64,000 nt of DNA from Liriodendron chinense. Lineage: Eukaryota; Streptophyta; Magnoliopsida; Magnoliales; Magnoliaceae. Position numbers and translations under genes: made by a program. The DNA is taken from the NCBI GenBank assembly GCA_003013855.2, contig ML058484.1, positions 5,753,344 to 5,817,343 of the forward strand, in the 5' to 3' direction. This document shows positions 31,936 through 44,230 of this stretch, piece after piece. Position 1 is the stretch's first letter; each line of letters starts with the position of its first letter. The notes beneath the pieces are model-generated. The model saw nothing but the letters and a program-made list of their open reading frames with translations, was not told where the DNA came from and did not search any database.

Positions 31936-34900
31936 TTCCATGACCATTAAAATAATTTGTTATAGTAATAATGGGTTGCATAAGAATGATTTAAAAAATT
32001 TGGTGTTCTATTTTTTAATTTAAAAGTGTTAACCATCAATATGCATTGATCTTTTACGCTTGACCCATCTTAGGTTTTGATGGATCTAATTCATACATGT
32101 ACCCATCTTACTTATGATTTTTATACACAACATGTTTGCCCCACATAGATCTTCTGTTGTTTGTGCTATCCACAAGAGTTGTTCTTAACAACCAAAGTTG
32201 CCACCATTATCTTTACTAAGCCAATAATACTAATGAGAAACCACACACCTTTACCTTCAACACACAAATTAATAGGATTAATAATATAAAAGATTTAAGG
32301 GATGATAATCACTTCCAACACTAGCAAGCAAATTATCAAACATATAGGATGCAAGAGACATCGAGATTTTTTACGTGGAAAACCCTCCAACGTGAAGGGA
32401 AAAACCATAGGACTTGGTCCGGCACAAATCCACTATAATAGAAATAATGGAAGTACAATCATCAAGAGACCTCTCTTGGATACCCAAACTACATCACTGA
32501 AAAATGGATTACAAGCAACAATATATGAAGGAATTTCTCACCAACTAGGGATTGTAGAAAACCTTTAACACAACCCTTGGAGAAGACAATCAAAGAAATC
32601 GGTGTTGTGGATGGACCTTCATGAACCCGGATGCGAATATTTCGGTGGTAGAAGGTTCATCATCTTCTTCTTCTTCTACGAAATCCCAATTTTCTCTTAT
32701 TTCTCCTCTTTTTCTCCAAGAAAGAAAAACCCTAAATATTGTTAGCTCTTTTTCGGCAAAAAAAAAAACCCTTTTCTCTCCTTTTACTTTGCTTGGCCGA
32801 AAGACCAAAATACCCCCACACACATGTGGTCTAAAAAAGACAACTTGAGCACACACGTGGGTCCCACTTCCACATGAGGAGAGACCCCAAACAAATACAT
32901 TGTAGTTTATTGTAAAACCATACATATGTAGTTAAGTTTCTCCGCGTGGCATACAAATATGTTAATCTAAGCAATTTAGACCAACATGTTGGTGCCTATA
33001 GCTAAAAAGTCCTATTGATTCAACACTGTTGTGGGCACATGTGTAAAAAAAATCCATTTTGTTCATCAAGTATAGTTCAATATATTATCCCATTTCTAAA
33101 TTAGATCCATTGAAAGCTAAGGTGGGCCAAAAGTAAAAGATCCACACATATTGATAGCTAAAACTTTTAAATTAAAAAAAAAATGACTACTAGGTTTTTA
33201 AAATTATGCTTATTTGACCATTATTACCCTAACAAATTATTTCAACAATATGGATTGCAAAGTGTTGGGGGTCCCTTATCATGTGGAGGTGGGATCCACA
33301 CGTGTGGGCTTAAGTAATTTATTTTGCCACATGTATGGTGGTATTTTAGTCTTTTAGCCAAGCAAACTAAAAGAAGAGAAAAATGGGCTCTTTTGTTAAA
33401 AGAGAGTTTTAGTAACAAAGGAGTTTTTCTTTCTCAGAGAAAAAGAGGAGAAAGGGAAGAAAAAAGTGAGTTTTGTATAAGAATAAGATCAAGAGCCTTC
33501 TACTACCAAAATCTTGGCATCCGGATTTGTGAGGGTTCATCCACAACGTCGGTTTCTTCGATTGTCTTCTCGAAGGGTTGTGTTGGATATTTTCTATAGT
33601 CCCTAGTTGGTGAGAAACTCTTTTCTTACATTGTTGCTTGTAATTTACCTTTGGGTGATGTATTTGGATATCCAAGAGAGATTGGTCTCTTGATGATTGT
33701 ACTTACATTTTTGCTATTATAGTGGATTTGTGTCAAACTAGGTCCTATGGCTTTTGCCTTCACATCAGAGGATTTTCTATGTAAAAAATCTCGGTGTCTC
33801 TTGCATCTTACATGTTTGATTATTTGTTTGCTTGTGTTGGAAGTGATTATCATCCTTTAAATCTCTTATATTGTTAATCCAATTGATTTTCACATAAAAG
33901 GGACAAGTATGTGGTGGTTTACCAACACAAAGATCATACTACATTAGTAAAATTTAAATAGGAGAAGTATATTTTAATAATAGTACAAAATACCAAAATA
34001 AGATACCTACTTGCAACTGCAATGAGCTAATGCGTGTTCTTGGACTAAACTACCCCATTTGGAGTATAAGCTTATCTTATGGATTCATACTCAAACTTGA
34101 AGTAGAAAAGAATTCAAAAAATGTGTTTTCACTCACCTTTGACACCAATGCTATTCATTGTCTTTTCACCTTTTGTTATTCTTTCGGATTCTTACATAGT
34201 TTAATCTCTCTCATACACTGGAAATCCAATGATAGAATATGGTTATGTAGGATAAGCTTAACCTACAAAGTTTCGTAATGGATCTAAATTCTTTTGAAAA
34301 GCTGGCTTGCAAATTTTGGAGGATTGAATTCTAATTTCAAGTTACCAAACACGACTAACACAATAAATTTTCAAGTGGATTCTTTAGCAATTTTCAAATA
34401 CCATATTGCAGACCCTGATGCAATACCTCCTAAGTTCTTCCACATACTAAAAGTTGATCACTATTTCATTATCACAAATAACTATGTGGTTTAGTATTAA
34501 ATGTATGCTCTTATTTTTAGGCTCATGTTTTTACTTCAGATTAAAGCATGCTACTTCTATCAATAGGATTTCTTCTTAGGAAAAGAGGTTAGTTTCCACA
34601 ATCTAACAAAGATATTAAACTCTTTATGTAATAATTTTGCTATCAATTGCTCATGTTGGATTGATTGTAGGTGGGTTGTAGGATTAAAAAAAAAAAAGGA
34701 CGGCTACAAAAGGAAATTAGTTTAACCGTCACTTGAATGTTTATTGTGTACATTGTGGCCCATTTCTTATCAACAATAGCTGATATCGTTTTAGCTGCCA
34801 GTTTATTTCAACCAAAAAGAGGACTCAAGTAGGCCTAATTTTCAGGCGGGTGAGCCAGAGCCAGGCCTAAACTTCAGGCCGGAAAGTTTAAACAGGCTGG

Positions 34901-35192
34901 AGCGTGGCTAAGGTGTTGACAGCACTAGGTGGGACCCACCATAGATCTGGATGCTGTAAATTGATTGGTGAAAAAACAACATATATCTGAAGGTCCATGT
35001 GCAACAGAAGGTCCACCGATCAGATGTCTGGAAATGCTCAAAAGAGGCAAGTTTGGTCAGGACAGGCCCTACGGATGAACTGTCTAGATTGCCGGCAGGG
35101 CCCACCAGTACCGAACGATGGCCTGAAATAGAAGAAAATGTCACGAATTCGATCCAAGCATTACATACTACTTATTGAGAAAAACCCAAATC

Positions 35193-35488
35193 AGATTTTT
35201 CTCAGAATCACAAAATACGATCTACGTCGAGGCCGGGAAGAAAAGCAAGAAATCAGAGGGATTTCAGAAGGGAAGGTTGAGGAATCCGAGCTGAACCTGA
35301 GATTAGAAGATTGGAACTGTTCGTCAAGCTTCCGCCAGTCGATCCCTTTCTCTTGGAGGACGATTTCTCTAGGCTTTGCAAAACCAAAGGGGTTGGGTTT
35401 CTGAGGTTGGAGGAGCTGTGATTGAGCTTCCTCTTCTTCCTTTTCTACCTCATCTGCCCATGAAAATACAGAAGCCTTGCTGCTCGCA

Positions 35489-35493
<5 letters not shown>
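35193..35493 (-). CDS. First exon of a conserved plant protein with SWADEVE motif (partial)
   Basis: Minus-strand ATG at 35493, directly downstream of a (GA)n leader (35494-35522 on the plus strand as CT), opens a frame with SWADEVEKEEEE (residues 11-22) and KPNPFGFAKPREIVLQEKG (32-50), IDWRKLD (51-57). I have seen this combination at the start of conserved plant proteins of unknown function, but cannot name the family. The last residues of the 100-residue frame look like intron. A possible donor is GACGTAGAT near 35220, but I cannot fix the exon end. Likely the same gene as 29756-30836, with at least one intron covering the giant inverted repeat. Phase would not match a direct join at the donor named, so an intermediate exon may be missing from my reading. 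Confidence 0.55.

Positions 35494-35522
<29 letters not shown>
35494..35522 (-). repeat. CT/GA microsatellite in the 5' leader
   Basis: About 14 CT units on the plus strand, immediately upstream of the minus-strand ATG at 35493. Confidence 0.9.
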
Positions 35523-35525
<3 letters not shown>

Positions 35526-36021
35526 TTCCAACGGCTCTTTGAATTGTTCAAATTCAAATATATTTGAATTCTGCCAACGGAAAGGTCCGGAGCGGTTTGG
35601 TTTTTATAAAGGAACAGTCTGGTAGTGCGCGGAGTACTGAAGTGGATTCCTAGTCTGCCAGTTGGATCCAGCTTGTGGATGATCAGAACCGTTCAAGAGG
35701 TAGGACCCACATGTGCTTTCCTGTGAAAAGTACAACTTTCTAAAGATCTGAACTATTCTAGTAACGAAAACTCATAGATGATTTGCGTAGGTATGCGGTG
35801 AGCGTGCCTACCACTTCTGTGAGGGGAATGAATTTAAGTGCATGAGATCCACACCGTCCATCAGGTACAACATCTCTCTTTTAACCTTGATCTCAAAAAA
35901 TCATGCTGATATAACACTCATGTGGGCCAACACATAGGGAATCGTACCTGAAACCTCTAAATTCACGTGTTATGGCCCACCTGAGTTTTGGAATTGGCAA
36001 ATGTTTTCATCCCAATGAAGG

Positions 36022-36925
36022 GACCGGATTAGGTGTTACCCGGGTAAAAGCTTAGTGGGTGTTACCCTTACTGTGGGGCCCGCCTTGATGATGTGTTGTA
36101 TATCCACGCCGTCCATCCATTTCTCTAGCCCATTTTAGGAAGTCGTACCAAAAATTAAGAAGATCCAAATCTCAGGTGGACCACGCCACAGGAAGGAAAC
36201 AGTGGTGATTGAGTGGCTCACCATTAAAAATTCCAAAAGGCTCACCGTAAGGTTTTTCGTAATGCTTATTTGCTATCCAACTTCTCAAGAAGACAAATAC
36301 TGATCCAAAACTTTTTTCGGCCGACAAAAAGCTTTTAATAGTCATTCATCATTGTTTCTAGTGGTGTGGTCCACCCGAGAATTGGATCTTCTCAAGGTTT
36401 AGGATTGCATCCAAAAATGAGATTGTAAAGTAGATGGACGGCATGGATATACAAAAAACTACATCAAGATGGGCCCACATGGTTAGGGTAACACCCACGC
36501 GCATTAGGTGTTACTCAGGTAGCAGCTTAATGTACCATGGGGCCCACTTTGATGTATGTGTTGTGTATCCACTTGGTCCATCAGCTTTTCTAGCTCATTT
36601 TAGAGCTCCAAAATGAAGAAGATCCAAATCTCAAGTGGACCACACCGTAATGTTTATTTGCCATCCAACCTGTTGATAAGGTCACACAAACATGGAAGAA
36701 GGGGAAATGCTCTAAGACTTTTATTGCCCACGAAAAGTAATTGTTAATCAGTACTATTTCCTGTGGTGTGTTCCACGTGAGATTTGGAACTGATTCATGT
36801 TTGGGACCATGCCTTAAAATGAGCTGAAAAAATTGATGCACATAGTGGATATACAACACAGATATCAAGGTGGGCCCCACGGTCCACTAAGTTGTTACTT
36901 GGTTAACACCCGAGCCGCTCCCACC
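36022..36925. mobile_element. Dimeric hairpin MITE, GGTGTTACCC subfamily
   Basis: Unit 1 (36022 to about 36503) starts GGGACCGGATTAGGTGTTAC and ends GGTTAGGGTAACACCC. Unit 2 (about 36504-36925) starts ATTAGGTGTTACTCAGG and ends TGGTTAACACCCGAGCCGCTCCC. Each has the common core (TGGGGCCCGCCTTGATG; TGGGGCCCACTTTGATG). The two outermost ends are complementary to each other (GGGACCGG / GGGAGCGG). No outer target duplication could be matched. Confidence 0.8.
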
Positions 36926-37594
36926 GAAAAGTTCCATCCATGTGGTGGTGGCTACGCTCCACAGCATATCTACGTCACGTCGGCGAATGGGGATTGTGAT
37001 CCGATGTTAGGACTTAGTCCAGGGCGTTTAAATCGGGCCGATCACAACCAGATCAAACGATTAAGAAGGTGTCACATGTGGTTTACATGGACTTCAAGAG
37101 GAATTAGAGTCGGGAGTGTTAAATGCTAGTGTTTTATAAAAAGTAATTCTTTGCTAAAAAATCTCATCAAAGCAAGTCTTTCTATAGTTATTAAATACTA
37201 TGATACAGTTAAAAAATAACACTAGAAAACAAAAGAGTCACGTCAAGACTCTAGGAAAGCTTCTTGTTTGATTGGAATGGTAAAATTAGTTGTGATCTCT
37301 TTTACAAGTGGCATAATATAATTGGCTATGCGTATATGAAGAATTAATAAGATCTACACAGTCGATTATCCAAATCTATCACGATTCCGAGGATTACACA
37401 TGTCCACTACCTCTAAAAAAATCTATATAAAGAGCATCTGTTGAGGCACCAATTGAGCAATCACATACAACCTCTCATAGTGTTCTTAGTTCTAGTTTTA
37501 GATCCCTTCACTTCTGTCCAACCCGGTTATAGATCGTCCAAAGTTTAGGGCATCATTGTTGTAGTACACCTAAGAGTTGTACAAATATCCACGA
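36926..37594. other. Intergenic, no gene seen
   Basis: AT-rich, no resolved repeat or coding feature. Confidence 0.45.
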
Positions 37595-37602
37595 CCTACC
37601 AT

Positions 37603-38253
37603 TAGAGCTATACACAAGCCAAGTCAGCTCGATTAACTTGCTCAAATCCACTAAAAAAAGCTTGACTCGACTCAAAATGGTCCTACACTCAAACAGAGTT
37701 GAGTTCATTTTTTGGGCTAAAAAAATTTCGAGCTGAGTTTAAGCAGACTCGTGCTCAACTCCACTCGGATCAACTCTGTTTGACTCAGCTTGGAGTGGGC
37801 CATATAAATACTTAAGTTTTAAAAAACCTAACCCTCATTTCCCCTTTCTATCATTCTTCTGTCCGAGCGCCCAACCTAAACCTTAATCCTCTTCTTCTCA
37901 GCCCGAGAGAAATCACCCGTCATTCAGTCGTCCGTCCAGCCCTGTGCATTCGCTACCCTACTCATCCATACCCCAGCCTCTGGTTCAAGCTCTGCCCTAC
38001 GCCCTTGCCCGTCCGTCTGTCCCTCTCTCATTTAGGCTTTTGATTGGGGCGGCCTTCCATAGCAGCTCGGTCTTCCATGACAACTTGAACTTGAACTCGA
38101 ACTCGGCTCGATTTGGCCTAAGCTGTTAATTGAATTGAGTCGAGCTTGCCAGTTGGGCTTAATGGCCGAGCCGAGTTTGAGTAGGGGTGGTTGTTGCCTA
38201 AATCGAGTCGAGTCATGCCAAGCTTGACTTGGTTCGACTCGTGTATAACTCTA
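37603..38253. mobile_element. hAT-like element, TAGAGYTATACAC ends, 8-bp target duplication
   Basis: Flanks are CCTACCAT (37595-37602) and CCTACCGT (38254-38261). Ends are TAGAGCTATACACAAGCC and the complement TAGAGTTATACACGAGTC. Arms are rich in CTCGACTCAA / GAGTCGAG words. The middle (about 37830-38060) is unrelated C-rich sequence with a different composition, possibly picked up from elsewhere. Confidence 0.85.
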
Positions 38254-38716
38254 CCTACCGTCATCGGATCCTCGATCAACCGAGTTTATACTTGGAAGAT
38301 CACCCAGTCACATCCTACTAACTATCTGCCTTGATTGTTTGCTCATATAGGCAATTGCAGGTATTTATCTTTTATTTTATTTCTTTGTTAGTTTTATTTC
38401 CTAATTAATTTGACTAAATTTCATCATAAATCAATAAAATTAGCAATCAACCTTTGATTTTTAATTCTTTCTATTCATTACTATATTATTGAGAAACCTA
38501 AGACCCGTGATCACCATTGAAAGTAAAGTTCTAAGCTCAAGGCAAAAGAATTCATTCAGAATGACTAATCCCCCCTTTCAAATCACCTACTCACTGCAAC
38601 ATTGGTGGATGGACAGCTAGGTCAACTTTCACAAGTTTGATCCTACAATTGATTTGGCATCTGGATTGCAAGTGTTCATTCGAACTTTAGTCAATTCTGA
38701 ATTTGGCACGCCCGAC

Positions 38717-41566
38717 ACTACCTAAACTGTACATGTTTAACAAAAAATTGGTCATTCATTAACATGTGTGGCCTCGTGTTTGATTAAACAACAACATATA
38801 TAGGGACTCTGTAGGGCTCATCGTGATTTTTTATTTTTTTTATCGACGCCGTCTATTCATTTTGCCAAATCATTTTAGTGCAATAACCGGAAAATGAATC
38901 AGATCCAAGGATCAAGTGGAGCACACCGCAGGTATAAAGGGGGAGAAATGACTTTAGGTGTCAGAGACTATAGTACAGAGGGGGGGAGAAAAAAGCTTGA
39001 GCATAGGTATTTAGGTGAATTTTATCTAAAATTTTAACATAAAAAGAAGATTACACCTGAAGTATAGGCATGTAGACAATGTTTAAATTAATGAATTGAG
39101 TATTATATTGTTCATCATTGATACACTTTAAACCTTGCATCTTAAGACACTTTCTATGGAGTTTCTATTTATTTGATTTTCTTACAATGTTTTTTAGACA
39201 GTGTTTTAAAAACAATGAGGTCCATTCATCAGCCAACGGGCGGACCAAACATCTTCTGGCCAATTAATCAGGTCCCTCATCTTGTCTTCAGGTGGGCCCA
39301 TTGTTTTGGGTTTGTGCAACGCTGTGTAGGATAAACTTGGTATAAGTGAGCCTACGGTTTGGTGATCCAAATCGTTGGTAAGATGGCCCTCAAAGTGAAC
39401 AATTCCAATACTAATGATTCTCTTGATTGGATGATCCTAACCATTGCTACGATTTACCAGCTGTTGGGAGGAATGCACCCGCCCTGTTAGCTGCGCAACA
39501 CACCCACTCGGTTAGTGACGCAAGTGTGTCTACTTAGCACTAGAATGAGACCTTCGCTTTGGAAACCCGTTCCCAGCTTAAAAACTGGATTCTAGGGAAA
39601 TTCAATTTTAACTAATATGTTTGGCTGGCCAGTTCCAGCCAAAGAGGATTCCATTTGGAAACCTAGATGGGCTGGAATCAGAATTGGTGGAAATGGTGTG
39701 GGGAAGACAAGGCGGGCGGAAGTCAGCGTTTATCTATGATGTGTTTTTTATATCCACACCATTCATCCGTTTTAAGAGCTCAATTAAGGGCATTAGACAA
39801 AAAAGGAGGCAGATCTAAATCAGGAAAACAATGTTGATTGAATGTCTACCATTAAAAACTTCCTAGGGCCCACTGTAATGATCCAATCCATCCATCTGTC
39901 TTGCAAGACTACTATAAGCCAGGGGTCAAGGTCTCACTTTTCAGGCGGATCTGAAGCCCAAGTGGGCCATGCCACAAGAAACCGTTGGATTATACAATTT
40001 TCAACCAAGCAGCAAGTTCCAGAAGGAACTTGGTTTCCATTCTTGTTTCTGCAATTTTGAATTCCAACATAATCTAGATTTTCTCCGGTACTACCTAAAC
40101 TGTACATGTTTAACCAAATATTGGTCGTTCGTTAACGTGTGTTGCCTCGTGTTTGATTGAACAACATGGATAAGGACTCCGTAGGGCTCACCATGATGTA
40201 TTTGTTTTATCGACGCAGTCTATCCATTTTGCCAAATCATTTTAGTGCAATAGCCGGAAGGACTCCATAGGGCTCACCATGATGTATTTGTTTGTTTTAT
40301 CGACGCCTTCTATTCATCTTGCCAAATCATTTTAGTGCAATAGCCGGAAAATGAATCAGATCCAAGGATCAGGACCACACCGCAGGTATAAAGGGGGAGA
40401 AATGACTTTAGGTGTCAGAGACCGTAGTATAAAAGGGGGTAGAAAAAAGCTTGAGCATAAGTATTTAGGTGAATTTTATCTAAAATTTTAACATAAAAAG
40501 AAGATTACCCCTGAAGTATGGGCATTTAGACAATGTTTAAATTAATGAATTGAGTATTATATATTGTTCATCATAGATGCACTTTACACCTTGCATCTAG
40601 ACACTTTCTATAGAGGTTCTATGTATCTCATTTTCTTAAAATGTTTTTAAGACAGTGTTTTAAAAACAATGAGCTCCATTCATCAGCCAAGGGTCGGACC
40701 AAACATCTGCTGGCCAATTAATCAGGTCCCTCATCTTGTCTTCAGGTGGGCCTATTGTTTTGGGTTTGTGCAGTGCTGTGTAGGATAAACTTGGTATCAG
40801 TGAGCCTACGGTTTGGTGATCCAAATCATTGACAAGATGGCCCTCAAAGTGAACAATTCCAATATTAACGATTCTCTAGATTGGATGATCCTAACCATTG
40901 CTACGATTTACCAGCTGTTGGGAGGAATGCACCCACCCTGTTAGCTGCGCAATGCACCCACTCGGTTAGTCACACAAGTGTGTCTACTTAGCACTAGAAC
41001 GAGACCTTCACTTTGGAAACCCGTTCCCAGCTTAAAAATTGGATTATAGGGAAATTCAATTTTAACTAACATGTTTGGCGGCAAGTTCCAGCCAAAGAGG
41101 ATTCCATTTGGAAACCTAGATGGGCTGGAATAAGGATTAGTGGAAACGGTGTGGGGGAAGACGAGGCGGGCGGAAGTCAGCGTCCACGCTTCCATGTATG
41201 GGTTGTATATCTATGACATGTTTTTTATATCCACACCGTTCATCCGTTTTAAGAGCTCAATTAAGGGCATTAGACAAAAAAAACGAGACAGATCTAAATT
41301 AGGAAAACAGTGTTGATTGAATGTCTACCATTAAAAACTTCCTAAGGCCCACTGTAATGTTTATTTGCCATCTAACCCATCCATCTGTCTTGCCGGACTA
41401 CTAAAAGCCAGGGGTCAAGTTCTCACTTTTCAAGCAGATCTGAAGCCCAAGTGAGCCATGCCACAAGAAACAGTTAGATTACACAATTTTCAACCAAGCA
41501 GCAAGTTCCTTCTTCCATTCTTGTTGATGCAATTTTGAATTCCAGCAGAATCTAGATTTTCTCTGG
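38717..41566. repeat. Tandem duplication of a 1.4-kb segment
   Basis: Copy 1 is 38717-40089, copy 2 is 40090 to about 41566. Both start ACTACCTAAACTGTACATG and end AATCTAGATTTTCTCYGG and stay collinear throughout (TCATCAGCCAA, then CTGGCCAATTAATCAGG; TTACCAGCTGTTGGGAGG; ATGTTTGGC.GGC). Copy 2 has an extra internal repeat of about 90 bp (40171-40330, GGACTCCRTAGGGCTCACC twice). Each copy carries a truncated SINE family-2 segment (39478-39550, 40925-41000) and MITE-core fragments. No gene lies within. Confidence 0.9.
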
Positions 41567-41646
41567 AAACTGGATCCTGCAACCAAAAACAGGAAGCGTC
41601 TCCCAGCAGGGCTAGCAGGCGAGACACATCCAAGCCAGTGTCCTGA

Positions 41647-42015
41647 TGGATTGCGTCCTGTCCCCGCTGGACAGTAATCCGACCAGGCAGAGGCTCTGTG
41701 GGCCCCACCGTGATGTATCTGATTATCGAAGCCGTTCGTCCCTTTTCTCATATCATTTTAAGGTATGATCCCAAGAATGAGCCAGATCCAACGCTCAAGT
41801 GGACCACACCACAGATGACTCTTGCATTTAATGCAACCCAAGCTTACTATTTGGTGTGATCCACTTGACCGTTAGATCTGGCTCATTCTTGGGCTCAAAC
41901 ATTAAAATGACCTGAGAAAAGAGATGGACGGAGTGGATAAACAGATACATAAAGGTGGGCCCTAGAACCTTTTCCTGGACGGTAATCCTTCCAGGCGGGG
42001 GCAGGACGCAATCCA
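41647..42015. mobile_element. Hairpin MITE, TGGATTGCGTCCTG subfamily
   Basis: Inverted termini: TGGATTGCGTCCTGTCCCCG at 41647 and its near complement ending at 42015 (GGGGCAGGACGCAATCCA). The core GTGGGCCCCACCGTGATG and AAAGGTGGGCCCTAG matches the large family. Shorter than full length, about 370 bp. Confidence 0.82.
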
Positions 42016-44018
42016 CGTCCATGTTAGTTGGGGTCTGTTGTCATAACGTGGGAGAAGCGAAGAAGACCCATTCCTCTTCGTGAGAGAAATCCGCAACAAT
42101 AGCCGTTGGATCCAACCATCTCCTTCCATCCAACGCTCCGATTCCTCCGCCGGAAACACCGGTACTTAGAAACGCACTCCAAATCCGTTTACCCCATATC
42201 TTTCACAAAATTACGAATCTGCCACCGGCAGAAGAAAGTGGGTAACGGTACGGTACGGTACTTAACTTATTTTATACTCTGTCTGCGTGTAACGTTTGAT
42301 ACTCTGGCACTTAGAAATGGTGTACGTGGCAAATATTAACTCAAATCAGATTGATTTCATAATCATGACCATCGATTTGTTCTCACTTGTTTGTTGAAAC
42401 AAGACCATTAAATAATTTTCATTCTTAACCGTCCAATAATGCCTAATGATCTGAGATTTATATAATATAAATAACTTTAATTTTTGGCTCATTATAAAAA
42501 TAAACTGGTACACATAATTTGGACGGTTTAATTTTAATTAAATATATGCCACGTATGCAATTTCTAAGGTAATTTATAAGTGCATGTGTATTAAATATCA
42601 TGCTCCGCCAGAGCATCATATTTTTTCTTTCTCATTTTGTGTTTGGGAAAGTTCGTACGCACTAGTGACCATGGAGTTTCAGTGCGCACATACCTACCAC
42701 CATCCAACGATGGCTCGTGGGAATCTTAATATTGATTTCAAATGGACTTTTGGAAATCCAAATTTTGAAATGATTATGGATTCCCACCGTCTTTAAACGG
42801 TGGAGATACTGTATGAACACTTGCCCATTTTAACTAGGCAACCTTTGATGCCCTTTTGGGTGGGCCCCAGCCCAACAACCATGCTGATAAAATGATCTGA
42901 GCCGTTCGAATTGACCTATTGAAATTGGATGGTCGAACATATCAAATTGGCTCAATACATGTGTTATGGCCAATCATTTGGATGGCATTGATTGATTGGC
43001 ACATGTGGGTGTTATCGTCCGTTGATCTGATCGATTAAACTAGGGCATTGATCATAATCATAATATCGTATAAACATCCAATAGTTACAAAGTGGATGGT
43101 GTAGATTAAAAGAGCATGCGCATCAATTACATGTTAGAGCTACTTGATGCACTAAGGTTTGATATATCTCATATGTATGAGATTTGAATCGAGCCACATA
43201 TTCGATGCCAATGGAGCTTAACATGAAGAATTGTGCGTCCAGTACCATTTAGTAGATTGTATGGACCATTTAAATAATGAGATCAGACGATCCTTATTCC
43301 ATCTGAACCAACCAATTATCAGGCCACTTCGGGAATGGGCTAATGGAGAAAGATACTAGAGATCGGCTATTTATAACCATTCGATCTAGATTTTTTTTCT
43401 GGACTGCTTTTTTTTCTAAAGTATAACATTTTCTTCACTATACAATCTACATCGAACTTACAATCAGCAGGATTTTCAGCATATGGCCCATCCAATAAGT
43501 TGTAGACCAAATGAACGTTCCTGATCCCTCGCCAACTTCACCAATCAAATATCTGAACGGTTATAATAGCATCATTGGATCCAAAAGGCCGAATGGTAAT
43601 TAAACTCGCCGCACTTCAAAGCCAACCTTACAATACTGATGGGTAGCTAGAAGAAGCAACATGTGATGAAGCCATATTTCTATATGAAAACTGCCATATT
43701 TCAATCAGAACCGTCCATCTAGTGTTACCCATGGATAGAAACTGATTCAAGCTACGCATAGATTGGATGATCCTAACCATCAAAACCGTGGCCTTCAAAT
43801 CAACGGTGAAAATAAAAATGGTTAATGGTGAAAATTAAGAAATGGGTTATGTTCTTCCAAAAAGAGTAAGATTTTCAAAACATCAACCATTAAATAATGT
43901 GGCCCACCGGCTGGCCAATTCAGATTGATGGATATAATTCATCGTAGAGAGTGGTAATCCTATTCTCCCGAATCCACCACATAATCTCCCTTCATTTCCA
44001 GCCACTCCTTAAGCTCCA
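42016..44018. other. Intergenic upstream of the DUF761 gene
   Basis: No exon seen. A GGTAC repeat (GGTACGGTACGGTAC) is at about 42246-42261. The frame 42106-42339 lacks motifs. Confidence 0.45.
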
Positions 44019-44029
44019 ATGGCATTGAC

Positions 44030-44230
44030 ATGCTTTCAAACCAAAACCAATGTTATTTTGGTACACTCCCCTGTAAATCGGAGAGAATGCAGACTCCCTC
44101 TCTTTTAAAAGCTTGCAGGGCAAACTCAGAAGAGAAAAAGACAGAAGAGGACATCTCCTTCTCTCATTCCATCCCTTTCAATGGAAAAGGATGGCAAGAA
44201 GAAAGAGGCCACTCGCCCTCTTTCTTCTAA
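44030..44230 (+). promoter_or_regulatory. Possible upstream ORF overlapping the DUF761 start
   Basis: An ATG at 44030 opens a 66-codon frame in a different phase that ends after the main ATG at 44181. If the transcript starts upstream of 44030, it could reduce main-frame translation. Transcript start unknown, so this is conditional. Confidence 0.25.

Larger units (their letters stand above)
30930..34675. mobile_element. Giant imperfect inverted repeat, about 3.7 kb foldback element
   Basis: The left arm (about 30930-32890) and the reverse complement of the right arm (about 33230-34675) align for most of their length. Examples: GATAATCACTTCCAACACTA at 32303 against AGTGATTATC text at 33845; CTCACCAACTAGGGA at 32537 against TCCCTAGTTGGTGAG at 33599; TGCTTTAACTTGAAGT at 31105 against the complement near 34540. 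A loop of about 340 bp separates the arms. Within the arms, GAGATTTTTTACRTGGAAA, then TGAAGGGAAAAACCATAGGAC, resembles text in plant LTRs. The left arm is longer because of local duplications. Arms are clearly diverged, so the structure is old. Confidence 0.75.

Noticed and set aside
32302..32568. Frame MIITSNTSKQII..., also found on the minus strand at 33626-33853
   Set aside because: At first it looked like a conserved small protein. It is the two arms of the giant inverted repeat; the frames diverge and are interrupted, and the text resembles non-coding LTR sequence.
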